Below are positions 17,163 through 26,078 of a stretch of 64,000 bases of DNA, in pieces. The notes beneath the pieces are model-generated. The model did no database searches. It was given only the letters and a program-made list of their open reading frames with translations, and had not been told where the DNA came from. The DNA comes from CAIVAT01 sp037137455 (GTDB lineage: Bacteria; Bacteroidota; Bacteroidia; Bacteroidales; FEN-979), in assembly GCA_037137455.1 (NCBI GenBank), contig JBAXKG010000008.1:3749-67748 (forward strand), written 5' to 3'. How positions within the stretch are numbered: the first letter of the stretch is position 1; each line of letters opens with the position of its first letter. A program made the position numbers and the translations under genes.

Positions 17163-19523
17163 GGCAAACTTTCTGTAGTTTTCATCCAGGATATTTTCCA
17201 AACCAAGTTCCACATTCACATATTTTACAATTTGGTAGCTTAATTTAAGGTTCAATGTATACCATGAAGGCATCCCGTATGGCGTGGCATACTGCTTGTT
17301 GTCTTCACCACTGTCGCTGTACTGGCTGATACGCTTCCACCCGTTGTACATCACATAAAAATCACCTTTGAATTTCTTCAGTTCCAAACGGAACGATGTC
17401 ATACCAAATACCGGAGGAATGTGATCAAGAGGAAGACCACTCGTTTCATCATATCCATAGGTATAGCTAAGGTTACTGCGAATCGAGAAAGAACGTGTTA
17501 CCTGGGCCAGAATGCTTGCCTGGAAACCACAAATGTATGCCTTACCGGTATTGGTCGTAGCCAGGGTTTGGTACATGTCACCGTCGATCATGATTGAATC
17601 CTTTCCGTTGTAGGACATGGGAGCAATTACGAATGCATCGAGCAGCCAGTTATAATAGGCAGTTCCTTCAAGTCGTATCTTGCCCGCGATGGTTTTTGCA
17701 ACTGAGAATTCAATATTGTAAGCATATACCGGTTTCAGTTCAGGATTGGGAACGACAATCGTATTCTCCGTTATTACATTCAGTTTCGTCAGGTCATCGA
17801 TATTACCCGATCTGAATCCGGTGGACCCGACAAGGGAAAATTTCCAATCATAACCGGGTGAAGCAACAAGTCCGATGAATCCGTTCAGCGCGGTATTTTT
17901 TTGTGTGATAATGGGATTAAACGGGATATTCATGATCTTTACCATGGTATCGGAATAATCAGCGTTCAGGGTAACATAGTTGAACCGCAGACCCTGCGAA
18001 AAGGTTATTACCTTATTGATGTTCCAGCTGTTCGAAAGGTAGGCCGACAGATACATCATTTTGGCTTTCTGGTCGGGGTAACGGGTAGCACGATCGTATG
18101 TGACAGCTCCAGTTTTAATATTTTCAACGTGTGCGGTGGAACCCACATTGTTATAGCTAAGTTCAATCCCGTAATGAAGGTTGTCCTTTGCACCAAGTTT
18201 TTTGTCAAAGTCGGCATTAACAGAATAAACGGATACTGATTCGAGATTGTATTTTTTCTTGGAACTGCCAAAATCACGTTGGATACGGTCTTCGTGAGCA
18301 TTCTGATATCCAAGGATGATGGAGGCATGATCGAAAATCACGCCATTCAGGGTATACTCGGCTTTTAATGAAGCCAGTATTCGGGATTGCGGCCCGTAAT
18401 ACCATTCGGCAAATGTCATGGTACTGTCGTTTTTCATCTCTGTTAATCGGTCGTAACGCGGTATATTGCTGGAGTTTGAGTACTGGAAATTCAAAATATA
18501 ACGACTTTGGATATTGGGTTGGAACAGGATCTTCCCCAGGAAATTATATTGTGAGTAAGCGGATTGTTTTTGTAACCAGGGTTTGGCATTGGCCACAGTC
18601 ACGTCCTTATCATTAATACGATCTGCAAAAAACAGGCGTTGTCCAAAAGTTCCATAGGCAGGATTGCTTACCTTCCCTTCACGCAGGTCACCAAAATCGC
18701 TATAAGAGAAATTCATTAATACAGCCAGTTTTTTCCACCCGATATTCAGGTTGATGCCTCCTGTTTTCTCCATATTGGCTGAGGAAAACCGCCCAAGAAT
18801 ATTACCGTTAATACTTGTTTTACCTGTGGAAGAGAGTATAGGATCTTTGGTGATAAAATTGATCACCCCGCCCAATGCATCACTTCCATAGATAGTGGAG
18901 CCGGGACCATAAAGGATTTCGGTGGAGGCCAATCCGAAAGGATCAATTGTAATAGCGCTCTGAAGGTGACCGGCCCTGTAAATTGCATTATTCATGCGGA
19001 TTCCATCAACCACAAGCAGCACCTTGTTGGCTTCAAAACCGCGAAGCACCGGACTTCCGCCTCCCATCTGGCTTGTTTGAACGAACACCTGGCCGGTCTG
19101 TTCCAACATGATCCCTGTATTTTGCGGGTTCTGAAAAATGATATCCTTGGATTGTATCACTGCAATTTTATAAGGCAAATCGGATTTTTTCTCCTCTGTC
19201 CTGTTTCCGGTTATTACAAATTCATCGAGTTTAATGATATTATCTGTGAGGTATATCGAGTTGTTTTCAGGAAGGTTTGATTTCATTATTTTCAAAGTCT
19301 GATAAGCGATGTGTGAAAAACAGATGGAATCACTTGCAATAAAACCTGAAAGGTCGGCCACCCCCCTATCGTCGGTAATCATCATAATGGTTTTGGTCGC
19401 GTTAGAAATATTGACCTGACTGATGGGCTGAAGATCTGATTTGTCGAGGACTTTCACTTGTTGGCTTTGCGCTGTTACAGAAAAAAAAGCCAGTAATACA
19501 AATATAATCTGAGTTATTCTCAT
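17106..19523 (-). CDS. TonB-dependent outer-membrane receptor, haemoglobin/haem-type
   Basis: This is an outer-membrane beta-barrel receptor of about 805 residues. It has a signal peptide (MRITQIIFVLLAFFSVTAQS), a carboxypeptidase-regulatory-like domain (residues 20-100), a plug domain with GGGSPVLRGFEANKVLLVVD and YRAGHLQ, and a 22-strand-type barrel ending in SNPGRNFIIALRANL. The plug motifs resemble the haemoglobin/transferrin/lactoferrin receptor family, so haem or an iron complex is the likely ligand, although this is not proven. No TonB, ExbB or SusD partner is adjacent. I start it at the ATG at 19523, because the ten codons upstream (MLLFIFNSID) do not improve the signal peptide. Its 3' end overlaps coaE. 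Confidence 0.9.
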   Translation of the reverse strand: MRITQIIFVLLAFFSVTAQSQQVKVLDKSDLQPISQVNISNATKTIMMITDDRGVADLSGFIASDSICFSHIAYQTLKIMKSNLPENNSIYLTDNIIKLDEFVITGNRTEEKKSDLPYKIAVIQSKDIIFQNPQNTGIMLEQTGQVFVQTSQMGGGSPVLRGFEANKVLLVVDGIRMNNAIYRAGHLQSAITIDPFGLASTEILYGPGSTIYGSDALGGVINFITKDPILSSTGKTSINGNILGRFSSANMEKTGGINLNIGWKKLAVLMNFSYSDFGDLREGKVSNPAYGTFGQRLFFADRINDKDVTVANAKPWLQKQSAYSQYNFLGKILFQPNIQSRYILNFQYSNSSNIPRYDRLTEMKNDSTMTFAEWYYGPQSRILASLKAEYTLNGVIFDHASIILGYQNAHEDRIQRDFGSSKKKYNLESVSVYSVNADFDKKLGAKDNLHYGIELSYNNVGSTAHVENIKTGAVTYDRATRYPDQKAKMMYLSAYLSNSWNINKVITFSQGLRFNYVTLNADYSDTMVKIMNIPFNPIITQKNTALNGFIGLVASPGYDWKFSLVGSTGFRSGNIDDLTKLNVITENTIVVPNPELKPVYAYNIEFSVAKTIAGKIRLEGTAYYNWLLDAFVIAPMSYNGKDSIMIDGDMYQTLATTNTGKAYICGFQASILAQVTRSFSIRSNLSYTYGYDETSGLPLDHIPPVFGMTSFRLELKKFKGDFYVMYNGWKRISQYSDSGEDNKQYATPYGMPSWYTLNLKLSYQIVKYVNVELGLENILDENYRKFASGISNPGRNFIIALRANL

Positions 19524-19629
19524 ATCGATTGAGTTAAAAATAAATAATAACATAGCTATCAGCGACAGCTTAGCCTGAAAAAAAAGTACAGATTGGGCTA
19601 TAAGAACTCAGGGCATAAATCATGGTTAG

Positions 19630-19637
19630 CAAAGTTA
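19630..19637 (-). promoter_or_regulatory. -7 box (TAACTTTG) for the TonB receptor
   Basis: The minus strand reads TAACTTTG, matching TAnnTTTG. The leader to the ATG at 19523 would be about 100 bases. No clear -33 element was found. Confidence 0.45.
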
Positions 19638-19678
19638 AAGAAAATTAAATCTCCCTTATACCGCAATGCCAAATCACC

Positions 19679-19686
19679 TACTTTTG
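19679..19686 (+). promoter_or_regulatory. -7 box (TACTTTTG) for mqnA
   Basis: TACTTTTG lies 17 bases before the mqnA ATG, implying a leader of about 11 bases. The short leader is similar to that of the YchF-like gene. Confidence 0.55.
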
Positions 19687-19703
19687 TGTGAACAAACAAA
19701 TGC

Positions 19704-20453
19704 ATGGAATTGCTCAAAATATCTGCTGTATCATATCTGAACACGTTCCCTTTTGTATATGGACTTAAAGAATCGGGGTTTTTAAAAAATTTCAGTCTTG
19801 AGCTTGATGTTCCTTCCATTTGTGCCGAGAAGCTAAAAAACGGACAAGTTGACATTGCCCTTATCCCGGTTGGTGCGCTCCGTGAAATCAGCAAGTTTCA
19901 TTACATCTCCGATTATTGTATCGGGGCTGTGGGTGAAGTTAGAACCGTGTTGTTATTGTCGAAAGTACCGATAGAAAAGATCAGCCATATTTTCCTTGAT
20001 TTTGATTCACGCACTTCAGTAGAACTTGTAAAAGTTCTGGCAAAAAAGCGCTGGCAGATAAACCCCCGGTGGGAAAATCTCAAACCGGGGCAGTTTGCCA
20101 ACATGCAAGAATTCGAATCGCTGGTTGCCATCGGGGATAAAACTTTTGAACTGCGTCCCAATTTTCCCTTTGTGTATGACCTTGCCGAAGAATGGATCAA
20201 ATTTACAGGGTTGCCGTTCGTATTTGCCGCGTGGGTTTCAAGGGTGAAATTGCCCAAAGAGGTTCTTTTGCAGTTCACCCGGGCGCTCAAATTCGGCATC
20301 AGCCATAAAAGTGAATGTCTGGAATTTTTCAGGGATAAATTGCCTGCGGGCGTTGATTGTCTTTCTTATCTTGAGAACAATATCTCCTATGAGTTCGACG
20401 AAAAAAAGAAAGAGGGACTCAGGAGGTTTTTAAATTACTTTTTCACCGGGTAG
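19704..20453 (+). CDS. mqnA: Chorismate dehydratase MqnA (futalosine menaquinone pathway)
   Basis: MqnA removes water from chorismate to give 3-enolpyruvoyl-benzoate, the first step of the futalosine route to menaquinone. The 249-residue protein has the periplasmic-binding-like fold of the MqnA/MqnD family, with the opening motif AVSYLNTFPFVYGL, DIALIPVGALREI, a hinge at VLLLSKVPIEKI, and FVFAAWVSRV. No signal peptide is present, consistent with a cytoplasmic enzyme. MqnA is preferred over MqnD because of the SYLNT opening. No other mqn gene is in the window. The gene ends inside the 3' end of convergent yidC (19-base overlap). Confidence 0.88.
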   Translation: MELLKISAVSYLNTFPFVYGLKESGFLKNFSLELDVPSICAEKLKNGQVDIALIPVGALREISKFHYISDYCIGAVGEVRTVLLLSKVPIEKISHIFLDFDSRTSVELVKVLAKKRWQINPRWENLKPGQFANMQEFESLVAIGDKTFELRPNFPFVYDLAEEWIKFTGLPFVFAAWVSRVKLPKEVLLQFTRALKFGISHKSECLEFFRDKLPAGVDCLSYLENNISYEFDEKKKEGLRRFLNYFFTG

Positions 20454-22384
20454 CCGCGTTTCTTGGCCATATCTTCAAGTCGCTTCTGGAAACCTGATTT
20501 CTTCACTGTTTTTTTCTTGTTGGCTTCGATCTGGGCGTGGAGTTTTTTCTCATCAAGGGTTAACTTGATGATGTAAATCTGTGCAAAAGTGAGCAGGTTG
20601 GCCAAAAGATAATAATAACTTAAACCTGATGAATAGTCATTGAACCAGAAAAGGAACATAATCGGCATAAGGTACATCATGGTTTTCATCCCGGGCATTT
20701 GTGTTTGCTGTGAACCCATCATCTGCTCATTCACCTTGGTATAAAGCACACTCGAAATCGTCATCAGCAGTGCAAATAAACTCACATGGTCGCCATAGTA
20801 TGGAATTGTAAATCCATTTGGAAAGGTCCAGATTGAATCGTAGGATGAAAGGTCCTTTGCCCATAGAAAAGCCTGTTGCCGGAGTTCAATGGAGGATGGA
20901 AAGAAGCGGAACATCGCGATCAGGATGGGCATCTGCAGCAACAGGGGGATACAACCGGCCATCGGGTTCACCCCGGCCTTTTTGTATAACTCCATCGTAG
21001 CCGATTGCTTTTTCATTGCATCTTCCTTTTTGGGGAATTTTTTGTTCAATTCATCGATTTCAGGTTTTAGCACCTTCATCTTTGCCGATGATTTGTAGGT
21101 TTTGAATGCGATGGGGAACAAAAGAATCTTTAGAAGTATTGTCAGGATAAGAATGATAATGCCATAATTCCAACCAAAGTTTCCAAAAAAAGTGAATACA
21201 GGGATTACCGCGTATATGTTAATCCAGGCCATTAGAAAGAAACCCCATCCGAGTGGTATAAGCTTCTCAAGATCATGGCGATATTTTTTTAAGCCGTAAT
21301 ATTGGTTTGGGCCAAAATACATCGACATTGAAATCTCCTTGTTTTCTGTGGGAATAAAAGGAATTCCAAGTTCGGCTGCCATTGTTTTAAGATATTGGTT
21401 CCCACCGGGAAGAGTGGCAACCCGCAGCTTTGGCTCACTAAAAAATTCATCTGCAATCAGGGTACTCGAAAAGAATTGCTGATTGAAAGAGACCCATTTG
21501 ATTTTTTCGTTTTTCAGGTATTTTTCTTCATCGCTGGATTCAGAAAGATTATTTACCTTATCCTCCAAAAATTTGAAATAAACCCCGGTGGTCATCCGCT
21601 CCATGTTAAGGCTTTTTTCCTGACGTTTCAGGTTTTCATTCCAGTTTAGGACCAGGTATTTTGTTGAAGGGTCAACCACATCGGCCATGTTTACAAACCT
21701 GACTTTGTAACGGAGCATATATTCATCTCCTTTAACGGAATAGATGAATTCAATGTATTTACCGGGATCGGGTATTGTATCAGAAGTTGCAACATAGAGC
21801 CTCATTCCAAATTGAACAGAATCTTTTCCCGTAACTCTTACAATTGGTTTTCCCTGATTTTTAACATCGGGCCAGAATGGCTGAAAGTAGAGTTTATTGG
21901 TATTTATGATTCTGTTGTTGGCAAAAAAGGAGAAGCCGAATTGTAATGAATCTTTATCCAATAATACCAGAGGGCGTTTGTCCCAGGTAAGGAAATTTTT
22001 GAGTTCGACCCGGGCTATTTTTCCGCCCCTGGAGGCGATTTTAAGTTTGAACACATCGTTTTCAATAGTGAACGAGGTATCTTTCCCGACAGCAGCATTT
22101 GCAAACACGCCCAGTTCATCCTTCATTGTGAGGCGCAAAACCGTAAGGGAATCGAGTTTCTGACCCGATGCAAGCACCTTCTCTTTTTGTTTGGCCATTT
22201 CAATCGCTCTTTCTCTTGCAAAGGCTTTGATGTCAGAATCGCGCTTAGCCTGGCTGGCGATATAACTGGAGTCTGCTTTATGCTTCATCTGAAGCTGTTG
22301 ATCTGGCGAAGGACTCATCAGGTAACTGTAAATGATGAAAATCCCGAAAATCAGGACGAGTCCGATAATAGTATTTCTATTCAT
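20435..22384 (-). CDS. yidC: Membrane protein insertase YidC
   Basis: YidC inserts and folds inner-membrane proteins alone or with SecYEG. The 649-residue protein starts with an uncleaved membrane anchor (NTIIGLVLIFGIFIIYSYL). A large periplasmic beta domain (residues of about 60-360) follows, and then the conserved five-helix core, with GWGFFLMAWINIYAVIPVF, NPMAGCIPLLLQMPILIAMF and LMPIMFLFWFNDYSSGLSYY. The tail is Lys-rich (KKKTVKKSGF, KKRGYPVKK), as in copies that bind ribosomes. It lies 42 bases downstream of pyrG on the same strand and has its own -7 box. Confidence 0.96.
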   Translation of the reverse strand: MNRNTIIGLVLIFGIFIIYSYLMSPSPDQQLQMKHKADSSYIASQAKRDSDIKAFARERAIEMAKQKEKVLASGQKLDSLTVLRLTMKDELGVFANAAVGKDTSFTIENDVFKLKIASRGGKIARVELKNFLTWDKRPLVLLDKDSLQFGFSFFANNRIINTNKLYFQPFWPDVKNQGKPIVRVTGKDSVQFGMRLYVATSDTIPDPGKYIEFIYSVKGDEYMLRYKVRFVNMADVVDPSTKYLVLNWNENLKRQEKSLNMERMTTGVYFKFLEDKVNNLSESSDEEKYLKNEKIKWVSFNQQFFSSTLIADEFFSEPKLRVATLPGGNQYLKTMAAELGIPFIPTENKEISMSMYFGPNQYYGLKKYRHDLEKLIPLGWGFFLMAWINIYAVIPVFTFFGNFGWNYGIIILILTILLKILLFPIAFKTYKSSAKMKVLKPEIDELNKKFPKKEDAMKKQSATMELYKKAGVNPMAGCIPLLLQMPILIAMFRFFPSSIELRQQAFLWAKDLSSYDSIWTFPNGFTIPYYGDHVSLFALLMTISSVLYTKVNEQMMGSQQTQMPGMKTMMYLMPIMFLFWFNDYSSGLSYYYLLANLLTFAQIYIIKLTLDEKKLHAQIEANKKKTVKKSGFQKRLEDMAKKRGYPVKK

Positions 22385-22407
22385 AGCTGGTGTTGGAAAA
22401 ATGAGTG

Positions 22408-22415
22408 CAAAGTTA
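22408..22415 (-). promoter_or_regulatory. -7 box (TAACTTTG) for yidC
   Basis: TAACTTTG on the minus strand lies in the 42-base spacer between pyrG and yidC, about 24 bases before the yidC ATG. A -33 element would have to fall within the pyrG 3' end and is not clear. Confidence 0.5.
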
Positions 22416-22426
22416 CAAAATTGTCA

Positions 22427-24037
22427 TTATCTGTCAGCGTATTCCTTTGCAGCTTTTACAAAACTTACAAAAAGTGGATGTGGACGAGCCACTGTGCTCT
22501 TATATTCGGGATGGAACTGCACCCCGACAAACCATGGGTGATCTTCGAGTTCCATGATCTCAATGAGATTATCCTTCTGGTTCAGGCCAACAGGTTTCAA
22601 ACCTGCCTTGGTGTAGGCTTCAATATATTCGTTGTTGAATTCAAAGCGGTGACGATGCCGTTCCGATATATTTTCCTGTTTATAAACTTCGAAAGCTTTT
22701 GAGTCCATTTTCAGTTTACAAGGATATGACCCCAGACGCATTGTGCCGCCTAAACCGGAGATTTTCTTTTGCATCTCCATCATGTCGATCACCGGAAAAG
22801 CGGTACTCTTATTAAATTCGGTGGAATGGGCCCCTTTGAAGCCCAGCACATTACGACCAAATTCAATAACAGCACATTGCATGCCCAGGCAAATTCCAAA
22901 GAATGGAATCTTCTGTTCCCTTGCAAATCTGATGGCTGCAATTTTACCTTCGATCCCCCGCTCGCCAAAACCGGGAGCTACAAGTATACCATCCAGTTGT
23001 CCCAGTTTTTCAGCTACATTCGATGCATCAATGAACTCCGAATGAAAAGTTTGTACCTTAACATGTACGCCATTGATACTTCCGGCATGAATAAAAGATT
23101 CATTGATTGATTTATATGCATCCTTCAGTTCAACATATTTTCCGACAAGGCCTATATTTACTTCGCTTGAGGGATGTTTTAGTGCATATAAAAACTGCTC
23201 CCAGTCGGCCAGATCAGGCTCCTGGTCGCATGGCATATTGGCCTTCTTCAGAATTTCCATGTCCAGGTTTTCCTGCCGCATCAGGATGGGTACATCATAG
23301 ATTGATTCAGCATCAATGCATTCAATGACTGATGTAGGGCTGACGTTGCAAAACAGGGCAATCTTGTTGCGTATTCCTTCGGAGAGGTGCTTCTCGGTAC
23401 GGCATACGATAATATCGGGCTGAACTCCCGATTCCAGCAATGTTTTTACCGAGTGCTGTGTAGGTTTTGTTTTTAGCTCACCGGCTGCTGCAAGATACGG
23501 CACCAGCGTAAGATGAACCACAACGCAATCTTGTCCAAGCTCCCATCTCATCTGACGAACAGCTTCAATAAACGGCAGCGATTCGATGTCGCCCACGGTA
23601 CCGCCGATCTCAGTTATGATAAAATCATAATCGCCCCGGTTGGCAAGCAACTTTATGCGATATTTTATTTCATCGGTGATGTGCGGAATCACCTGTACTG
23701 TTTCGCCAAGGTATTCGCCCTGGCGTTCCTTTGTGATAACCGACTGATAAATCACTCCGGTTGTAACATTGTTGGCCTGAGATGTAGGCACATTCGAAAA
23801 TCTTTCATAATGGCCAAGGTCAAGGTCTGTCTCAGCGCCATCCTCGGTCACAAAACATTCTCCGTGTTCATATGGGTTCAGAGTTCCCGGATCAATATTG
23901 ATATACGGATCGAGTTTTTGAATCGTTACGGTAAACCCGCGTGCAACAAGCAATTTTGCAATCGATGAGGATATGATCCCTTTACCCAATGATGAGGTTA
24001 CGCCGCCAGTGACGAATATGTACTTGGTTTTGGACAT
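22427..24037 (-). CDS. pyrG: CTP synthase
   Basis: PyrG converts UTP to CTP using ATP and glutamine-derived ammonia. The 536-residue protein has the synthetase domain (residues 1-265) with the P-loop-like FVTGGVTSSLGKGI and the UTP/Mg site FVTEDGAETDLDLGHYERF. The glutamine amidotransferase domain (residues of about 290-530) has the catalytic Cys in FFGICLGMQCAVIEF and the His/Glu pair in GVQFHPEYKS. Length and motifs are complete, so it should be functional. It precedes yidC and carries its own promoter box at 24069. Confidence 0.97.
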   Translation of the reverse strand: MSKTKYIFVTGGVTSSLGKGIISSSIAKLLVARGFTVTIQKLDPYINIDPGTLNPYEHGECFVTEDGAETDLDLGHYERFSNVPTSQANNVTTGVIYQSVITKERQGEYLGETVQVIPHITDEIKYRIKLLANRGDYDFIITEIGGTVGDIESLPFIEAVRQMRWELGQDCVVVHLTLVPYLAAAGELKTKPTQHSVKTLLESGVQPDIIVCRTEKHLSEGIRNKIALFCNVSPTSVIECIDAESIYDVPILMRQENLDMEILKKANMPCDQEPDLADWEQFLYALKHPSSEVNIGLVGKYVELKDAYKSINESFIHAGSINGVHVKVQTFHSEFIDASNVAEKLGQLDGILVAPGFGERGIEGKIAAIRFAREQKIPFFGICLGMQCAVIEFGRNVLGFKGAHSTEFNKSTAFPVIDMMEMQKKISGLGGTMRLGSYPCKLKMDSKAFEVYKQENISERHRHRFEFNNEYIEAYTKAGLKPVGLNQKDNLIEIMELEDHPWFVGVQFHPEYKSTVARPHPLFVSFVKAAKEYADR

Positions 24038-24068
24038 GAAAAATAAATTAATAAGGACGGTCCCGGTA

Positions 24069-24076
24069 CAAAATTA
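24069..24076 (-). promoter_or_regulatory. -7 box (TAATTTTG) for pyrG
   Basis: TAATTTTG on the minus strand lies 32 bases before the pyrG ATG, predicting transcription near 24062. No -33 TTG at 19-21 bases was found. Confidence 0.5.
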
Positions 24077-24090
24077 CGGTAAATATATAC

Positions 24091-24120
24091 AATTTTACGA
24101 TTTGGGATTTACAATTTGCA
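24091..24120. repeat. AATCGTAA/AATTGTAA-type spacer repeat
   Basis: On the minus strand this spacer contains AAATTGTAAATC followed by CCAAATCGTAAAATTG, permutations of the heptamers seen before yajC and near 9.85 kb. It lies between pyrG and the PPDK/PEPS regulator gene. Confidence 0.5.
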
Positions 24121-24132
24121 AATTGCCCTTTG

Positions 24133-24936
24133 TCATCCCATACTGATGCGGCGTTTAATTGCGAGGATTTCAGAGGCAATCTCCTCGATCGGTTTGTTTG
24201 TTACCTGAATCACCGGCCATTCAAAGCGATCAAAAATATTTTGGGCCCAATTGAGCTCTTTTCTGACAAAATCGACAGAGGAATATTCGCCGGTAGCTCC
24301 ACCCAGGTACTGTTGTCTGGCAAGGCGGAGGCTCGAAAGATCGTGGGGTTGTGTCATTAATCCATACACACTGCCATAGGGCATTTTCGAAAGTGAACCA
24401 GGAAGTTCGATGCCCATGACAATAGGATAATTTGCCACAAACCAACCTTTAAATGCAAGATAAATACTAAGCGGCGTTTTGAAGGTTCGCGAAACACCAA
24501 CAAGGACAATTTCAGCTTTTTCATATTCCTCATCGCGCTGCCCGTCATCGTGGTTAAAAGCAAACTGCATTGAATCAATACGTTTGAAATATTCCTTATT
24601 CAAAGAAAAAAACAGTCCCGGCTCCCCGGTGGGTGAATCGGCAAAATAGTTTGAGAGTCGCGACAGGAGAGGCCCCATCAGGTCGATTGCATCAATGTTG
24701 TGAATGCGGCTTATCCTGACCATTTCACCACGAAGTGATTCAGACACCAGGGTATGCACTATAAACCCTTTTTGCATGGCAACCTCGGAAACAATCTTTT
24801 CTATCTGAATTTCAGAGCGAACATCTCCCCGATGTATGATCTCGACCGCTGCCCCTGGAAACTGCGTGAGCGCTGCCATCAATGTTTGTTCGGCCGTGCG
24901 CCCTGTGCCATCGGAAACGACAAATATTTTATTCAT
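24133..24936 (-). CDS. PPDK / PEP-synthase regulatory protein (DUF299 kinase-phosphorylase)
   Basis: The 267-residue protein belongs to the bifunctional serine/threonine kinase-phosphorylase family that inactivates and reactivates pyruvate,phosphate dikinase or PEP synthase by ADP-dependent phosphorylation. Visible motifs are the N-terminal VVSDGTGRTAEQTLMAAL, the P-loop-like GVSRTFKTPLSIYLA near residue 150 (a Phe where many members have Ser), and the YPIVMGIELP segment. The target enzyme is not in the window, so PDRP and PSRP cannot be separated. It is transcribed away from gapA, which suits a role at the glycolysis/gluconeogenesis branch, but that link is contextual. Confidence 0.92.
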   Translation of the reverse strand: MNKIFVVSDGTGRTAEQTLMAALTQFPGAAVEIIHRGDVRSEIQIEKIVSEVAMQKGFIVHTLVSESLRGEMVRISRIHNIDAIDLMGPLLSRLSNYFADSPTGEPGLFFSLNKEYFKRIDSMQFAFNHDDGQRDEEYEKAEIVLVGVSRTFKTPLSIYLAFKGWFVANYPIVMGIELPGSLSKMPYGSVYGLMTQPHDLSSLRLARQQYLGGATGEYSSVDFVRKELNWAQNIFDRFEWPVIQVTNKPIEEIASEILAIKRRISMG

Positions 24937-24983
24937 AGTTGGGAATTACAGTGGATAAAACTATTACTTTTATTTATTCCTGG

Positions 24984-24991
24984 CAAAATTA
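24984..24991 (-). promoter_or_regulatory. -7 box (TAATTTTG) for the PPDK/PEPS regulator
   Basis: TAATTTTG on the minus strand predicts transcription near 24978 and a leader of about 40 bases to the ATG at 24936. It forms a divergent pair with the gapA box at 25022. Confidence 0.5.
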
Positions 24992-25021
24992 TTTCCAGTT
25001 TTTTACTATCATTTAAATCCT

Positions 25022-25029
25022 TAATTTTG
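25022..25029 (+). promoter_or_regulatory. -7 box (TAATTTTG) for gapA
   Basis: TAATTTTG lies 44 bases before the gapA ATG. The -33 region (TTTTTT) is a weak match. Confidence 0.5.
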
Positions 25030-25072
25030 TCACCTTAAATGAAGTAATTTATTCTAAATAAAAAACATCAAA

Positions 25073-26077
25073 ATGGGAACAATCAAAGTTGGAATTAACG
25101 GATTCGGGCGCATAGGCCGCCTCACTTACCGTGCACTGCTCGAAAAAAACAATGTTGAAGTCGTAGCAATCAATGACCTCACCGATGCCAAGACCCTGGC
25201 CCATCTTTTAAAATATGATTCTATTCATGGAAAATTTCCAGGCGAAGTTAAAGTGGATGGTGACAGTTTGGTCGTTAATGGAAAAAAATTCAGGGTAATG
25301 GCCGAGAAAGATCCTGCAAATTTGCCCTGGAGCGCTCTCGGAGTTGAAATTGTGATCGAATGTACAGGTATATTCCGTACACGGGAAAAATTGAGCAAAC
25401 ATCTTACTGCAGGCGCAAAAAAGGTATTATTATCTGTCCCTTCTGATAGCAAAGATGATGTAGATGCCACCATCGTACTTGGGGTTAACGACAATACCCT
25501 GACACCTGAAATGAAATTGATCTCCAATGCTTCATGCACCACTAACTGCCTTGCCCCTATTGCCAAAGTATTGAACGACAGTTTTGGCATAAAAAAAGGG
25601 CTGATGAATACCATTCACAGTTATACAAACGATCAGATTATTCTGGATGCCCCGCATAAAGATCTTCGCAGGGCAAGGGCAGCAGCTGTTTCCATTATCC
25701 CCACAAAAACCGGAGCTGCAAAAGCTATTGGCCTGGTTATTCCTGAGCTCGAAGGTAAAATGGATGGATTTGCAGTGCGCGTTCCAACCCCGGATGCCTC
25801 TATCGTTGACCTCACTTGCGAATTGAACAGAGATGTTACCAGGGATGAAATCCATGCAGCTATGAAAACCGCAGCTGATGGCCCAATGAAAGGCGTTCTG
25901 CAGTATCTGAATGAACCCCTTGTAAGCTGCGACATTATTGGCAATTCACATTCATCGATTTACGATTCGGAACTTACAAAGGTTATAGGAGGAAATCTGG
26001 TAAAAGTAATTTCATGGTATGACAATGAATACGGTTACTCGTGTCGGCTCGCCGACCTGGTAATGAAAATGGGATAA
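25073..26077 (+). CDS. gapA: Glyceraldehyde-3-phosphate dehydrogenase, type I
   Basis: GapA oxidises glyceraldehyde 3-phosphate to 1,3-bisphosphoglycerate with NAD+ in glycolysis. The 334-residue protein has the Rossmann opening VGINGFGRIGRLTYRA and the catalytic cysteine in SNASCTTNCLAPIAKVL near residue 154. It also has the phosphate-binding HSYTNDQ, RRARAAAVSIIPT and the C-terminal WYDNEYGYSCRLADLV. The length is standard. It is followed after one base by a receiver/histidine-kinase gene, so that gene is probably translated from the same message. Confidence 0.97.
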   Translation: MGTIKVGINGFGRIGRLTYRALLEKNNVEVVAINDLTDAKTLAHLLKYDSIHGKFPGEVKVDGDSLVVNGKKFRVMAEKDPANLPWSALGVEIVIECTGIFRTREKLSKHLTAGAKKVLLSVPSDSKDDVDATIVLGVNDNTLTPEMKLISNASCTTNCLAPIAKVLNDSFGIKKGLMNTIHSYTNDQIILDAPHKDLRRARAAAVSIIPTKTGAAKAIGLVIPELEGKMDGFAVRVPTPDASIVDLTCELNRDVTRDEIHAAMKTAADGPMKGVLQYLNEPLVSCDIIGNSHSSIYDSELTKVIGGNLVKVISWYDNEYGYSCRLADLVMKMG

Positions 26078-26078
26078 C

